A DNA stretch of 13,415 bases from Patescibacteria group bacterium (GTDB lineage: Bacteria > Patescibacteriota > Minisyncoccia > Phycocordibacterales > UBA6065), in the NCBI GenBank assembly GCA_028866595.1, contig JAGWHV010000017.1, forward strand, positions 1 to 13,415, written 5' to 3'. Under the pieces are notes generated by a model. The model was not told the origin of the DNA. It did no database searches and was given only the letters and a program-made list of their open reading frames with translations. This document shows, piece by piece, positions 7,032 through 13,413 of the stretch. The position numbers were made by a program, and so were the translations under genes. Numbering within the stretch: the first letter of the stretch is position 1; the number at the start of each line of letters is the position of its first letter.

Positions 7032-7693
7032 CTTACTGCTCCAAAGAAGAAATTATCAAAAGAGAAAATATCAGAGATTGTGTCTCTTCGGCAAACCGGA
7101 CACTCGTTGCCCGAGATTAAGAGAGCTACCAAACATTCAGCTTCGACAGTATCCAAATATGTAAAAGGCGTAGAAGTTCTGCCGGCGTACAGAGAGACGC
7201 TTCGAATAAAACAAGGCGGCAGTCATGAACGAGCGAGGATTAAGTGGCAAGAAGCGAAGGAAGAGGCGGGTCACCTCGTCGGCAATCTTTCGTCGCGCGA
7301 GCAAGTCTTGCTCCTCATAGGACTTTATTGGGGCGAAGGATCAAAAGGTTCTTTTGATCTTATAAACGGGGATCCATTTCTGATTCGTTGTACAAAGATG
7401 GACTATTGGCGCTCGGAGTCAAAGAGGACGATTTACGTCTTAATTTTAGGATATTCTCTGATATGGACAAAGATACTATTGTGAAGTTTTGGACCGACTT
7501 TCTCCAAATCAACAAGAGACAAGTCGGATGGTTCGAGGTCGTTGAGAGTACAGGCAAAAAGAAGCTTCCATACGGAATGTGCCGTCTTCAGGTGCGAAGA
7601 GGGGCGCCGTATTTTAAACTCATCATGAGTATGATAGATTTCTTAAAGTCCGATTGCTGCCGTAGTTCAATGGATAGAACGGAGGTTTCCTAA
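7032..7693 (+). pseudogene. Decayed HTH protein with LAGLIDADG-like 'LYWGEG' domain, frameshifted
   Basis: Two frames together encode one protein. The first has an HTH-like N-terminus (SLPEIKRATKHSASTVSKYVKG) then LLLIGLYWGEGSKGSFDLINGDPFLIR. The second continues LYKDGLLALGVKEDDL...RIFSDMDKDTIVKFW...KKKLPYGMCRLQVRRG. This order resembles a family I recall as abundant in CPR genomes, and 'GLYWGEG' recalls LAGLIDADG-type motifs; both are from memory. Three lesions are seen. The frame switches by loss of one base near 7386-7390 (probably TTT to TT). The natural-looking N-terminus (APKKKLSKEKISEI, 7038-7079) has no ATG/GTG/TTG before it, so the first usable start is GTG 7080. The C-terminus runs 38 bases into tRNA-Arg, stopping at TAA 7691-7693. 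By eye it is more A/T-rich than its neighbours, suggesting acquisition. A sequencing error could explain the frameshift only. Confidence 0.7.
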
Positions 7694-7727
7694 ACCTTAA
7701 ATGTAGGTTCGATTCCTACCGGTGGCA
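7656..7727 (+). tRNA. tRNA-Arg (anticodon CCT)
   Basis: The acceptor stem GCTGCCG/CGGTGGC (7656-7662 with 7720-7726) includes two central G-T pairs. The D-stem is GTTC/GAAC. The anticodon stem GAGGT/ACCTT encloses loop TTCCTAA, with anticodon CCT at 7689-7691. The T-stem GTAGG/CCTAC carries loop TTCGATT. The discriminator is A; the next bases are CCG, so a full CCA is not encoded. Its 5' half overlaps the reading frame of the decayed gene before it. Confidence 0.94.
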
Positions 7728-7735
7728 CCGATTTC

Positions 7736-7771
7736 AAGGCATCATGATAGCCTTGTGCGTAGGCCTTTTTT
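7736..7771 (+). terminator. Possible terminator after tRNA-Arg with two competing stems
   Basis: AAGGC (7736-7740) can pair with either of two GCCTT copies: 7750-7754 (9-base loop) or 7763-7767, which runs directly into a T-tract at 7766-7771. The second pairing has the form of an intrinsic terminator, though the stem is short and the loop long. The first would pre-empt it. The -35-like element of the next promoter lies inside this region. Confidence 0.4.
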
Positions 7772-7780
7772 CGGTATACT
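7753..7780 (+). promoter_or_regulatory. Promoter of the 74-aa protein / tRNA-Phe / tdk unit (predicted leaderless)
   Basis: TATACT (7775-7780) is a five-of-six -10 match ending 6 bases before the GTG at 7787. A weak -35 TTGTGC (7753-7758) precedes it by 16 bases. It probably drives the small membrane gene, tRNA-Phe and thymidine kinase together, since no other promoter is seen before 8111. Confidence 0.55.
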
Positions 7781-7786
7781 AGGTCG

Positions 7787-8011
7787 GTGACCCCGGAAGA
7801 ACATCAGCTTCTCATAGAGACCCGCCAGCTGGCGGAGCAGAATGCGGCTATACTCGCCAAACTCGATCGCTCTCGTAAGACGACGACTATCATACATATC
7901 GTCTACTGGACGCTGTTTGTCGTTCTGACCATCGGTTCCATCTATTTCGCCCAGTCATACGTGAGCTCGCTTCAGAGCGCGCTCACAGGGAGCGGCATCC
8001 TGGGTCAGTGA
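7787..8011 (+). CDS. Small single-pass membrane protein with N-terminal helix
   Basis: The product has 74 residues. Residues 3-28 (PEEHQLLIETRQLAEQNAAI and onward) look like an amphipathic or coiled-coil helix. A basic stretch LDRSRKTT (26-33) is followed by one membrane segment (about 34-56, TIIHIVYWTLFVVLTIGSIYF) and a short outer tail ending LTGSGILGQ. The basic stretch suggests a cytoplasmic N-terminus. I recognise the type as a small uncharacterised membrane protein seen in CPR genomes, but no function is known to me. The start is GTG, 6 bases after a TATACT box, and the codon pattern matches neighbouring genes. Its TGA stop lies 3 bases before tRNA-Phe. Confidence 0.72.
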   Translation: MTPEEHQLLIETRQLAEQNAAILAKLDRSRKTTTIIHIVYWTLFVVLTIGSIYFAQSYVSSLQSALTGSGILGQ

Positions 8012-8014
8012 TAT

Positions 8015-8087
8015 GCTTGGGTAGCTCAGTTGGTAGAGCGTCCGCCTGAAGAGCGGTAGGTCGCCGGTTCGATCCCGGCCCCAAGCA
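8015..8087 (+). tRNA. tRNA-Phe (anticodon GAA)
   Basis: The acceptor stem GCTTGGG/CCCAAGC (8015-8021 with 8080-8086) is perfect. The D-stem is GCTC/GAGC. The anticodon loop CTGAAGA has anticodon GAA at 8048-8050, with a T-T mismatch at the outer end of the anticodon stem. The T-stem GCCGG/CCGGC carries loop TTCGATC. The discriminator is A and CCA is not encoded (CAA follows). It sits between two protein genes on the same strand. Confidence 0.96.
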
Positions 8088-8110
8088 CAAAGTCAGCACC
8101 AAAAACGTCC

Positions 8111-8746
8111 ATGTTCATCGAACGAAACATCTGCAATCCGGAGGCAAGGTCAGGCTGGATCGAAGTGATCGCAGGTTGCATGTTCTCTGGCAAGACGGAA
8201 GAGCTTATCAGACGATTGAAGCGCAGCTCGATCGCTAAACAAAAAGTCGCTATATTTAAACCTGCCATAGACAAGCGCTATGACGTCATGAAAGTCGTCT
8301 CGCATGACAAGCATGCCATCGACTCTGTTCCCGTCATTCGCGCTGAAGAGATCCTCAAAAGATCAGTCGATGTCGATGTTATCGGTATCGATGAAGCGCA
8401 GTTCTTCAACGACAAGATCGTCGACGTGGCGAACGATCTAGCGAACGCCGGTAAGCGTGTCATCATCGCTGGCCTCGACATGGACTATACCGGTAGGCCG
8501 TTCGGGCCCATGCCTCAACTTCTCGCTATAGCCGAATTCGTCACGAAAGTGAACGCTATATGCTCTAAAACGGGCGAGATAGCCTCATATACGTACCGAT
8601 TCGAGAGTAAAAGCGATGAACAGGTGTTTGTCGGCGAAAAAGAGGCATATACCGCCCTCAGCCGTCGCGCATTTTTTGAAAATATGAAATCCCGCGGCGT
8701 ATATCGAACCAGTTCGCGCAAACCAGTCAAACATAAAACAAGATAG
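8111..8746 (+). CDS. tdk: Thymidine kinase (type II, Tdk family) with degenerate zinc site
   Basis: Tdk phosphorylates thymidine to dTMP using ATP, the salvage route to dTTP, in the cytoplasm. The 211-residue protein shows the P-loop GCMFSGKT (22-29), catalytic Glu95 in DEAQF (94-98), GLDMDYTGRPFGPM (121-134) and the lasso region near ICSKTGEIASYTYRF (150-164). The family's structural zinc is normally held by CxxC in the lasso plus CRxC near the C-terminus. Here the first pair is C151/T154 and the second is S184/A187, so only one of four ligands remains. The P-loop has Cys in place of the common Pro. The start ATG lies 23 bases after tRNA-Phe, with no ribosome-binding site or promoter of its own, so it is probably co-transcribed with the tRNA. 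It is convergent with hsp20, 26 bases apart, and no terminator hairpin is visible between them. Confidence 0.93.
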   Translation: MFIERNICNPEARSGWIEVIAGCMFSGKTEELIRRLKRSSIAKQKVAIFKPAIDKRYDVMKVVSHDKHAIDSVPVIRAEEILKRSVDVDVIGIDEAQFFNDKIVDVANDLANAGKRVIIAGLDMDYTGRPFGPMPQLLAIAEFVTKVNAICSKTGEIASYTYRFESKSDEQVFVGEKEAYTALSRRAFFENMKSRGVYRTSSRKPVKHKTR

Positions 8747-8772
8747 AACGTATCATTCTGAAAATCCTCTGT

Positions 8773-9228
8773 TTATACTGATTTCACTCGCAGTTTGTTC
8801 TGCTTGGACTTGTCGACTTTCGGTAGTTTGATGGTGAGAAGGCCGTGGCGCTCGATGGCTTCAGCCTCTTCGACTTCGATCTCTTCGGGGAGCATGACGG
8901 TGCGGGAGAACGAGCCCCAATAGAGCTCCTTGTGGAAATAATCATGGTCCATGACCTCCACGGTCTCTTCGCGCTTGCCCTTGATCGTCACCATATCGCG
9001 AGTGATGTTGATGTCGAGGTCTTCGGGGCGGACGCCGGCGACCATGGTCTTGATGATGATATCCTCTGGCGTCTGGTAGACGTCGACGGTGAGCTGGCCC
9101 TCTTCTTCGGTCTCTTCAAGGATGCCGCGCTCGTCGGCTGTCTCTTCCTCGGGCATCACGCCCCTCTCTTCATCCTCGAGCTTCACCGTGCCGGTAAGCC
9201 TTTCAAAGAATGACTTTTTTGGTTGCAT
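8773..9228 (-). CDS. Hsp20 family small heat shock protein
   Basis: Small heat shock proteins are ATP-independent holdases that bind unfolding proteins as oligomers. This one has 151 residues. The N-terminus (1-45) is very acidic (..DEERGVMPEEETADERGILE..). The alpha-crystallin domain follows (about 46-140), with the family's conserved AGVRPEDLDINITRDMVTIKG segment and the GLLTIKLPK strand near the end. A short C-terminal tail ends NKLRVKSV, where L-R-V may serve as the IxI/V anchor motif. It starts 12 bases after the stop of the upstream membrane protease gene. The gap holds an AT-rich inverted repeat, GTATT-T-AATAC (9229-9239). A weak TATTAA lies only 4 bases before the ATG, so its own promoter is uncertain and read-through from upstream is likely. 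Confidence 0.93.
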   Translation of the reverse strand: MQPKKSFFERLTGTVKLEDEERGVMPEEETADERGILEETEEEGQLTVDVYQTPEDIIIKTMVAGVRPEDLDINITRDMVTIKGKREETVEVMDHDYFHKELYWGSFSRTVMLPEEIEVEEAEAIERHGLLTIKLPKVDKSKQNKLRVKSV

Positions 9229-9240
9229 GTATTTAATACG

Positions 9241-9936
9241 TTATTGGTGGACCGCCTTCGCTCTCTCAAAGAGGAGCAGGACGCCGATCGCCGCCGCCCA
9301 GACGCATCCGAAGACGAGGAACGTCTCACTACCGTTATCGTATATTATAAACAGGTTAAAGAGGGCGTGCAATGCGATCGCGACCGATAAGCCGACGATC
9401 CGCCAGGCATTCTTGGCCAAGCGTCCGCGGTAGAACTCGCGGGCGATGAAATAACCAAGCACGCCCGATGAGACGACGTGGAGGAGGCTTGCGCCGACAA
9501 AGCGCATATTGGTGGCGATGAGTCCTTGGAGGATATGGCCATCGAGCAGGGGATTGAGGATGAAGAAGGTATTTTCGAGGGCGGCGAATCCGAGGGCCGT
9601 GGTGATGAGGTATTCGATGGCGTCGATAGGTTCGTCATTGTCGCGGGTGCGCAGGGCGGTGAGCCAAGCCATGAAAAGCTTCATGCTCTCCTCGAGAGCC
9701 GCCCAGAGCCAGAGCGTCGTCGCTCCGAGCCCGTATCTTTCTATGATCCATTTCTCTGGGAAATAGACGAGAGCGACGGCCGCCATGCCGCCGAGGAATG
9801 CAAGCATGATCCGGCCGCGCGGCTCCGGGTGGAGCTTGTCCTCGCGGAGCCAGAACCACAGCCAGAATAGGGCAGGCACTATGCCGCCAAGGGCGGCGTA
9901 TACGAATGAGTAGGTAGTGTCGGTGATAGCGAGCAT
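9241..9936 (-). CDS. PrsW-type intramembrane metalloprotease
   Basis: PrsW proteins are multi-pass membrane proteases; the founding member cleaves an anti-sigma factor at the extracellular side. This 231-residue protein has about 7-8 hydrophobic segments and the motifs expected of the family: EESMK (82-86, the EExxK motif), GFAALEN (116-122, the FxxxEN motif), R145 spaced before H153 (MRFVGASLLH), and HALFN (190-194). All likely active-site residues are present. The ATG lies 5 bases after the valS stop without a ribosome-binding site, which suggests translational coupling in a valS-prsW-hsp20 unit. The substrate is unknown. Pairing with Hsp20 may hint at envelope stress handling, but that is inference. 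Confidence 0.88.
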   Translation of the reverse strand: MLAITDTTYSFVYAALGGIVPALFWLWFWLREDKLHPEPRGRIMLAFLGGMAAVALVYFPEKWIIERYGLGATTLWLWAALEESMKLFMAWLTALRTRDNDEPIDAIEYLITTALGFAALENTFFILNPLLDGHILQGLIATNMRFVGASLLHVVSSGVLGYFIAREFYRGRLAKNAWRIVGLSVAIALHALFNLFIIYDNGSETFLVFGCVWAAAIGVLLLFERAKAVHQ

Positions 9937-9941
9937 TGAGG

Positions 9942-12122
9942 CTAAGGTGCCATGATCGGCCAGCTCTCGACGATGAGCGGCCGCTTGTCAGGCACGGGCA
10001 TGTCCGACCAGATCTCTTCCGTCACGAACGGCGCAAACGGATGGAGGGCGCGGAGGATCTTTTCCAAAGTGTGGAGGAGTAGCTGTTTGCGGGACTTCTT
10101 TTGCTCATCCGTGCCGTTCTTGAGGATGTCCTTCGAGCTCTCGAGAATGATGTCGGCGAATTCGTGCCACGCGTAGGCATAGAGCTTTTCGGCGACGAGA
10201 TAGAATTTGAATTCGTCCATCTCCTTTGTGATCTCGACCATGAGAGCGTGGCGCTCCTTTCGGATCTTTTCGTCATCAGGCGCGTATGCCGCGAAATCTT
10301 TTTCGACTTTCTCGCCTTCGGCCGCCGTAAGGACGAAGCGAGCGATATTCCAGAGCTTGTTGGCGAAATTTTTGTAGGCGCGAATCTTGTCCTCGGACAT
10401 TTTCGTATCGTTGCCCGGGCCTGTGCCGACGATGAGCGACATGCGTACGGCATCGGTGCCGTATTTCTTGACCATATCGAGAGGGTCGATGATATTGCCG
10501 AGCGATTTCGACATCTTCTGGCCTTTGGCGTCGCGGACGAGGCCATGGAGGTAGACGGTCTTGAAAGGCTTCTGGCCAAGGAGATACGTCGACATCAGGA
10601 TCATCCGAGCGACCCAAAAGAATATGATGTCGTAGCCTGTCTCAAGCACGTTCGTCGGGTGATATGTCTCGAGGTCGGGTGTTTTGTCGGGCCAGCCGAG
10701 GGTCGAGAACGTCCACAAGCCCGACGAGAACCATGTGTCGAGGGTATCTTCGTCCTGTGTCCAGCCTTCGCCGGGCGATGTGGCGGATACGCGTTTTTCG
10801 GCGGTCGCGCCGGTTCCCTTGTACCAGACAGGGATGCGATGGCCGAACCAGATCTGGCGCGATATGCACCAGTCGCGAAGATTGCTGATCCAATTGACGT
10901 AGACTTTCGCGAAGCGATCAGGGATGAAGTCGATATGCATCGGGCCCTCTGGTACGACTTCGAGCATCAATTCTTTGAGGGATCTTCCGCCTCGGGCCGC
11001 GATCTTTTTATTCACATCGACGAACCACTGATTCATGATTTGCGGCTCGATGATGCCGCCTGTGCGTTCGGCGGTGGCGATATTGTGAGTGTAGTCTTCT
11101 TCTTTATCGACAAGGCCTTTGGCGCGGAGTTTCTCGACGATCTTCGGTCGAGCTTCGGCGATCTTCATGCCGGCGAATTCACCGGCTATAGGTAGGAGCT
11201 TGCCGTATTTGTCGATGACCTGCTCTTTGTCGAGCTTGTGCCTCTCGGCTATGTCAAAGTCGACTGCCGAATGCCACGGCGTGATCGTCATCACGCCTGT
11301 GCCGAAAGCCATGTCGATCGATGGGTCTTTAACAATGGTCGCGGTGATGGGGCCGTTGATCCATTCAAGGTCGATCTTTTGTCCGTCTTTGTACGTCGCA
11401 TAGCGGGCGTCGTCTGGATGCATGACGACGTATTTGTCGCCGAACTTCGTCTCGGGGCGGGCGGTGCCGATGACGAACGGGCCGTACTTGAAATAATAGA
11501 ATTTCGTTTTTTCTTCCGTATAGATGATCTCATCATCCGATATCGTCGTCTGACCCTTCGGGTCCCAATTGACGATGCGGTGGCCTTGATATATGAGGCC
11601 GTCATCGTACATGCGCTTGAACGCCTCGAACACCGCCGCGCTCCGCTTTTCGTCAAGGGTGTACGCCTCGCGGCTCCAATCGAGGGAGGCGCCCATTTTC
11701 TTCATCTGATCGACGATGGTGTCGTGGCTCTGTCGGGCGAATTCGTTCACGCGCTTGAGAAGCTCCTCTCGGCCGAGATCTTGGCGGCGCTTGCCCTCCT
11801 CTTTATATATCTCCGTCTCGACTTTCGATTGGGTAGCGATGGCGGCGTGATCGGTGCCAGGGAGCCAAAGCGTTCGGAATCCCCTCATGCGCTTGTATCG
11901 TGCGATGATGTCCTCGATGACGAGCATCGAGGCGTGACCGATGTGGAGAGTGCCGGTGACGTTTGGCGGCGGTTCGACCATGGAAAAGACAGGCGCGCCG
12001 GCGGCGGTCACGCCTTTTTCAACGCATGTCTCCGGTTTGAAAAAGCCGTCGGCGAGCCATTTTTCGTATATTTTCGGCTCTGTCGCGGCGGGGTCGTAGG
12101 GCTTGAGGAATTTGGCGTCCAT
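9942..12122 (-). CDS. valS: Valyl-tRNA synthetase, short form
   Basis: ValS attaches valine to tRNA-Val and edits mischarged threonine. From the ATG at 12122 it has 726 residues, well below the ~850-950 common in bacteria. Class I signatures are present: HIGH (60-63) in PPPNVTGTLHIGH, the CP1 editing domain (TARPETKFGD.., FGTGVMTITPWHSAVDFDIAERH), DWCISRQIWFGHRIPVWY, and KMSKS (536-540), followed by the anticodon-binding helices. The protein ends soon after PFVTEEIW..PLIVESWP, so the C-terminal coiled-coil arm that contacts tRNA is missing; I recall this as usual in CPR bacteria rather than a truncation. An in-frame TTG at 12128 would add two residues, but the ATG is 6 bases after a -10 box. 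It lies downstream of tsaD with a 18-base gap and its own promoter. Confidence 0.96.
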   Translation of the reverse strand: MDAKFLKPYDPAATEPKIYEKWLADGFFKPETCVEKGVTAAGAPVFSMVEPPPNVTGTLHIGHASMLVIEDIIARYKRMRGFRTLWLPGTDHAAIATQSKVETEIYKEEGKRRQDLGREELLKRVNEFARQSHDTIVDQMKKMGASLDWSREAYTLDEKRSAAVFEAFKRMYDDGLIYQGHRIVNWDPKGQTTISDDEIIYTEEKTKFYYFKYGPFVIGTARPETKFGDKYVVMHPDDARYATYKDGQKIDLEWINGPITATIVKDPSIDMAFGTGVMTITPWHSAVDFDIAERHKLDKEQVIDKYGKLLPIAGEFAGMKIAEARPKIVEKLRAKGLVDKEEDYTHNIATAERTGGIIEPQIMNQWFVDVNKKIAARGGRSLKELMLEVVPEGPMHIDFIPDRFAKVYVNWISNLRDWCISRQIWFGHRIPVWYKGTGATAEKRVSATSPGEGWTQDEDTLDTWFSSGLWTFSTLGWPDKTPDLETYHPTNVLETGYDIIFFWVARMILMSTYLLGQKPFKTVYLHGLVRDAKGQKMSKSLGNIIDPLDMVKKYGTDAVRMSLIVGTGPGNDTKMSEDKIRAYKNFANKLWNIARFVLTAAEGEKVEKDFAAYAPDDEKIRKERHALMVEITKEMDEFKFYLVAEKLYAYAWHEFADIILESSKDILKNGTDEQKKSRKQLLLHTLEKILRALHPFAPFVTEEIWSDMPVPDKRPLIVESWPIMAP

Positions 12123-12128
12123 CCGCAA

Positions 12129-12157
12129 ATAATAGCAGAATCAGGGGGTTTTTTCAG
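12129..12157 (-). promoter_or_regulatory. Promoter of valS (predicted leaderless)
   Basis: On the minus strand CTGAAA (12157-12152, four of six -35 bases) is followed after 17 bases by TATTAT (12134-12129, five of six -10 bases). The -10 ends 6 bases before the ATG at 12122. The -35 lies within the last codons of tsaD, so valS can be expressed apart from tsaD. Confidence 0.6.
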
Positions 12158-13400
12158 CTTTTTGCGCCGCCGCCGGCTCGGCGGCGGCGCGCAGTCCGAG
12201 CGCGAGCGTTCCGGCGGCCGCGAGGGTCGTGTCAGCGCTTACTGCCTTGGTCCGGCCGAAATAGCCGGCGAGAGCGATCATAAGGCCGTTATCCGTCGAA
12301 TGGTCGATCTGGGGCAAAAAGATAGAGAGGGAGCACTCGTTCGCCAGCTTTTCGAGCGCCTCGCGGATATGGCTGTTCGCAATGACGCCGCCGCCGATGA
12401 TGAGCGTCGCGACCGCATAGCGCTCCACTGCTTTGCGCATCTTTGCGACGAGAACGTCGGTGATAGCGTCTTCCGTTTCGCGGGCGATGCCTCGCATCGC
12501 CGCTTCATCAAGGGGAGCGCCGCTCGCGCCGGAGAGCCGCCTTGTGAGATAGAGGACGGCGGTCTTGAGACCGGAGAAAGAAAAATCGATGTCACCGCTC
12601 TCCATCATAGGGCGGGGCAGGGGCTCGGGGCTCTCTATGCCGGCCTTGCGCGCTAGGGCGGCGAGTCTTGATATCTTCGGGCCGCCGGGGTACGCGAGGC
12701 CGAGCGTCCGGGCGATCTTGTCGAAGCATTCGCCTACGGCATCGTCCCGCGTCTCGCCGACGATTCGATATATGCCGCCGCGTAGAGCGTCGATGCTCTC
12801 GACAAGGACGATCTGAGTGTGGCCGCCCGATATGAGAAGGGAAATGGCAGGGTACGAGATCGATCGCTCGAGGAGCTCGAAAGTGCCCGCCTTCTCCTGT
12901 ATGAGCGCTGCGAGGATATGCCCCTCCATGTGATTGCACGGCACGACAGGCATGTCCCAAACCGTCGCGAGTGCCCGAGCGAAATTGATGCCGACCCAGA
13001 GAGCCGGTTCGAGGCCCGGCCCGATTGTTACGCTTATAAAGTCGATGGCGGGTCGGGCGATGACGGGAACCGTTGCCTTGAAAGACTCCCAGAGCTCGGG
13101 CTCGCGCGAAAGGATGGCCTCGGCAGCTTCGATTTTTTCGGGTGTCGCGCTCGCTCTGTTCATTCTCTCGAGCATGTCCGCTTGGCGCAGGACTTTTTCA
13201 AGGACAGGCACGAGGTTGCGCTGATGCTCGCGCTTAGCGAGCGTCGGAAAGACGCCGCCGTATGAGGCGTGAACGTCTATCTGCGAATGGACAGCATTGC
13301 CAAGGACGCGGACGTGAGCGCCTGCCTCGTCGACTTCGATGAGGCTTATAGCCGTCTCGTCGCACGATGTTTCTATGCCGAGGATTCTGAGGATGCTCAT
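12141..13400 (-). CDS. tsaD: tRNA N6-threonylcarbamoyladenosine (t6A) transferase TsaD
   Basis: TsaD, with TsaB and TsaE, transfers threonylcarbamoyl to A37 of tRNAs reading ANN codons. Family features: the N-terminal ILGIETSCDETAISL (6-20), YGGVFPTLAKREHQRNL (47-63), metal ligands in HMEGH (His157 and His161), LISGGHTQIVLV, and the third ligand Asp370 in STDNGLMIA. At 419 residues it is longer than the usual ~340. Most of the excess is a charged stretch at about 76-117 before IDFISVTIGPG, plus an Ala-rich tail. The ATG at 13400 is preferred over a GTG at 13409, because TATAGT ends 7 bases before it and the family starts close to the ILGIETSCD motif. The partners TsaB and TsaE are not in this window. 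Confidence 0.96.
   Translation of the reverse strand: MSILRILGIETSCDETAISLIEVDEAGAHVRVLGNAVHSQIDVHASYGGVFPTLAKREHQRNLVPVLEKVLRQADMLERMNRASATPEKIEAAEAILSREPELWESFKATVPVIARPAIDFISVTIGPGLEPALWVGINFARALATVWDMPVVPCNHMEGHILAALIQEKAGTFELLERSISYPAISLLISGGHTQIVLVESIDALRGGIYRIVGETRDDAVGECFDKIARTLGLAYPGGPKISRLAALARKAGIESPEPLPRPMMESGDIDFSFSGLKTAVLYLTRRLSGASGAPLDEAAMRGIARETEDAITDVLVAKMRKAVERYAVATLIIGGGVIANSHIREALEKLANECSLSIFLPQIDHSTDNGLMIALAGYFGRTKAVSADTTLAAAGTLALGLRAAAEPAAAQKAEKTP
12164..12190 (-). repeat. 12-bp GC-only hairpin at the 3' end of tsaD
   Basis: GCGCCGCCGCCG (12164-12175) and its exact complement (12179-12190) flank a 3-base loop. In tsaD sense the first Ala run uses GCC three times and the second GCG three times, which creates the palindrome (..AAAEPAAAQ..). 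After the hairpin the tsaD transcript reads A-rich, not U-rich, so it is not a standard terminator. It sits 7 bases upstream of the valS -35. Confidence 0.8.
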
Positions 13401-13407
13401 GAGCTTC

Positions 13408-13413
13408 ACTATA
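13408..13413 (-). promoter_or_regulatory. -10 box of tsaD (predicted leaderless)
   Basis: On the minus strand TATAGT (13413-13408) ends 7 bases before the ATG at 13400, predicting an RNA start at the start codon. The -35 region lies beyond the window edge. Confidence 0.5.

Noticed and set aside
7380..7395. Programmed ribosomal frameshift in the HTH gene
   Set aside because: No slippery heptamer and no obvious downstream pseudoknot at the switch point; a one-base loss explains it more simply, especially given the missing start.
7656..7727. tRNA-Arg as an integration (att) site of a mobile element
   Set aside because: The decayed gene lies at the 5' side, no duplicated tRNA 3' end is seen downstream, and no integrase is present in the window.
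6660..8011. Alternative genetic code with TGA read as Gly, as in some CPR lineages
   Set aside because: TGA ends the FtsB-like, 74-aa and TsaD frames at the expected places, and no conserved gene has an internal TGA.
8747..8772. Bidirectional terminator between tdk and hsp20
   Set aside because: The gap is only 26 bases and contains no inverted repeat or T-tract.
8845..9213. Antisense frame over hsp20 rich in Asp, Phe and Gly
   Set aside because: Mirror of the acidic and hydrophobic codons of Hsp20; no independent support.
11238..12656. Long open frame antisense to valS and tsaD (472 codons), and a similar one at 10101-11195
   Set aside because: They lie opposite two unmistakable conserved genes, cross the valS-tsaD boundary, and show no motifs; explained by codon bias.
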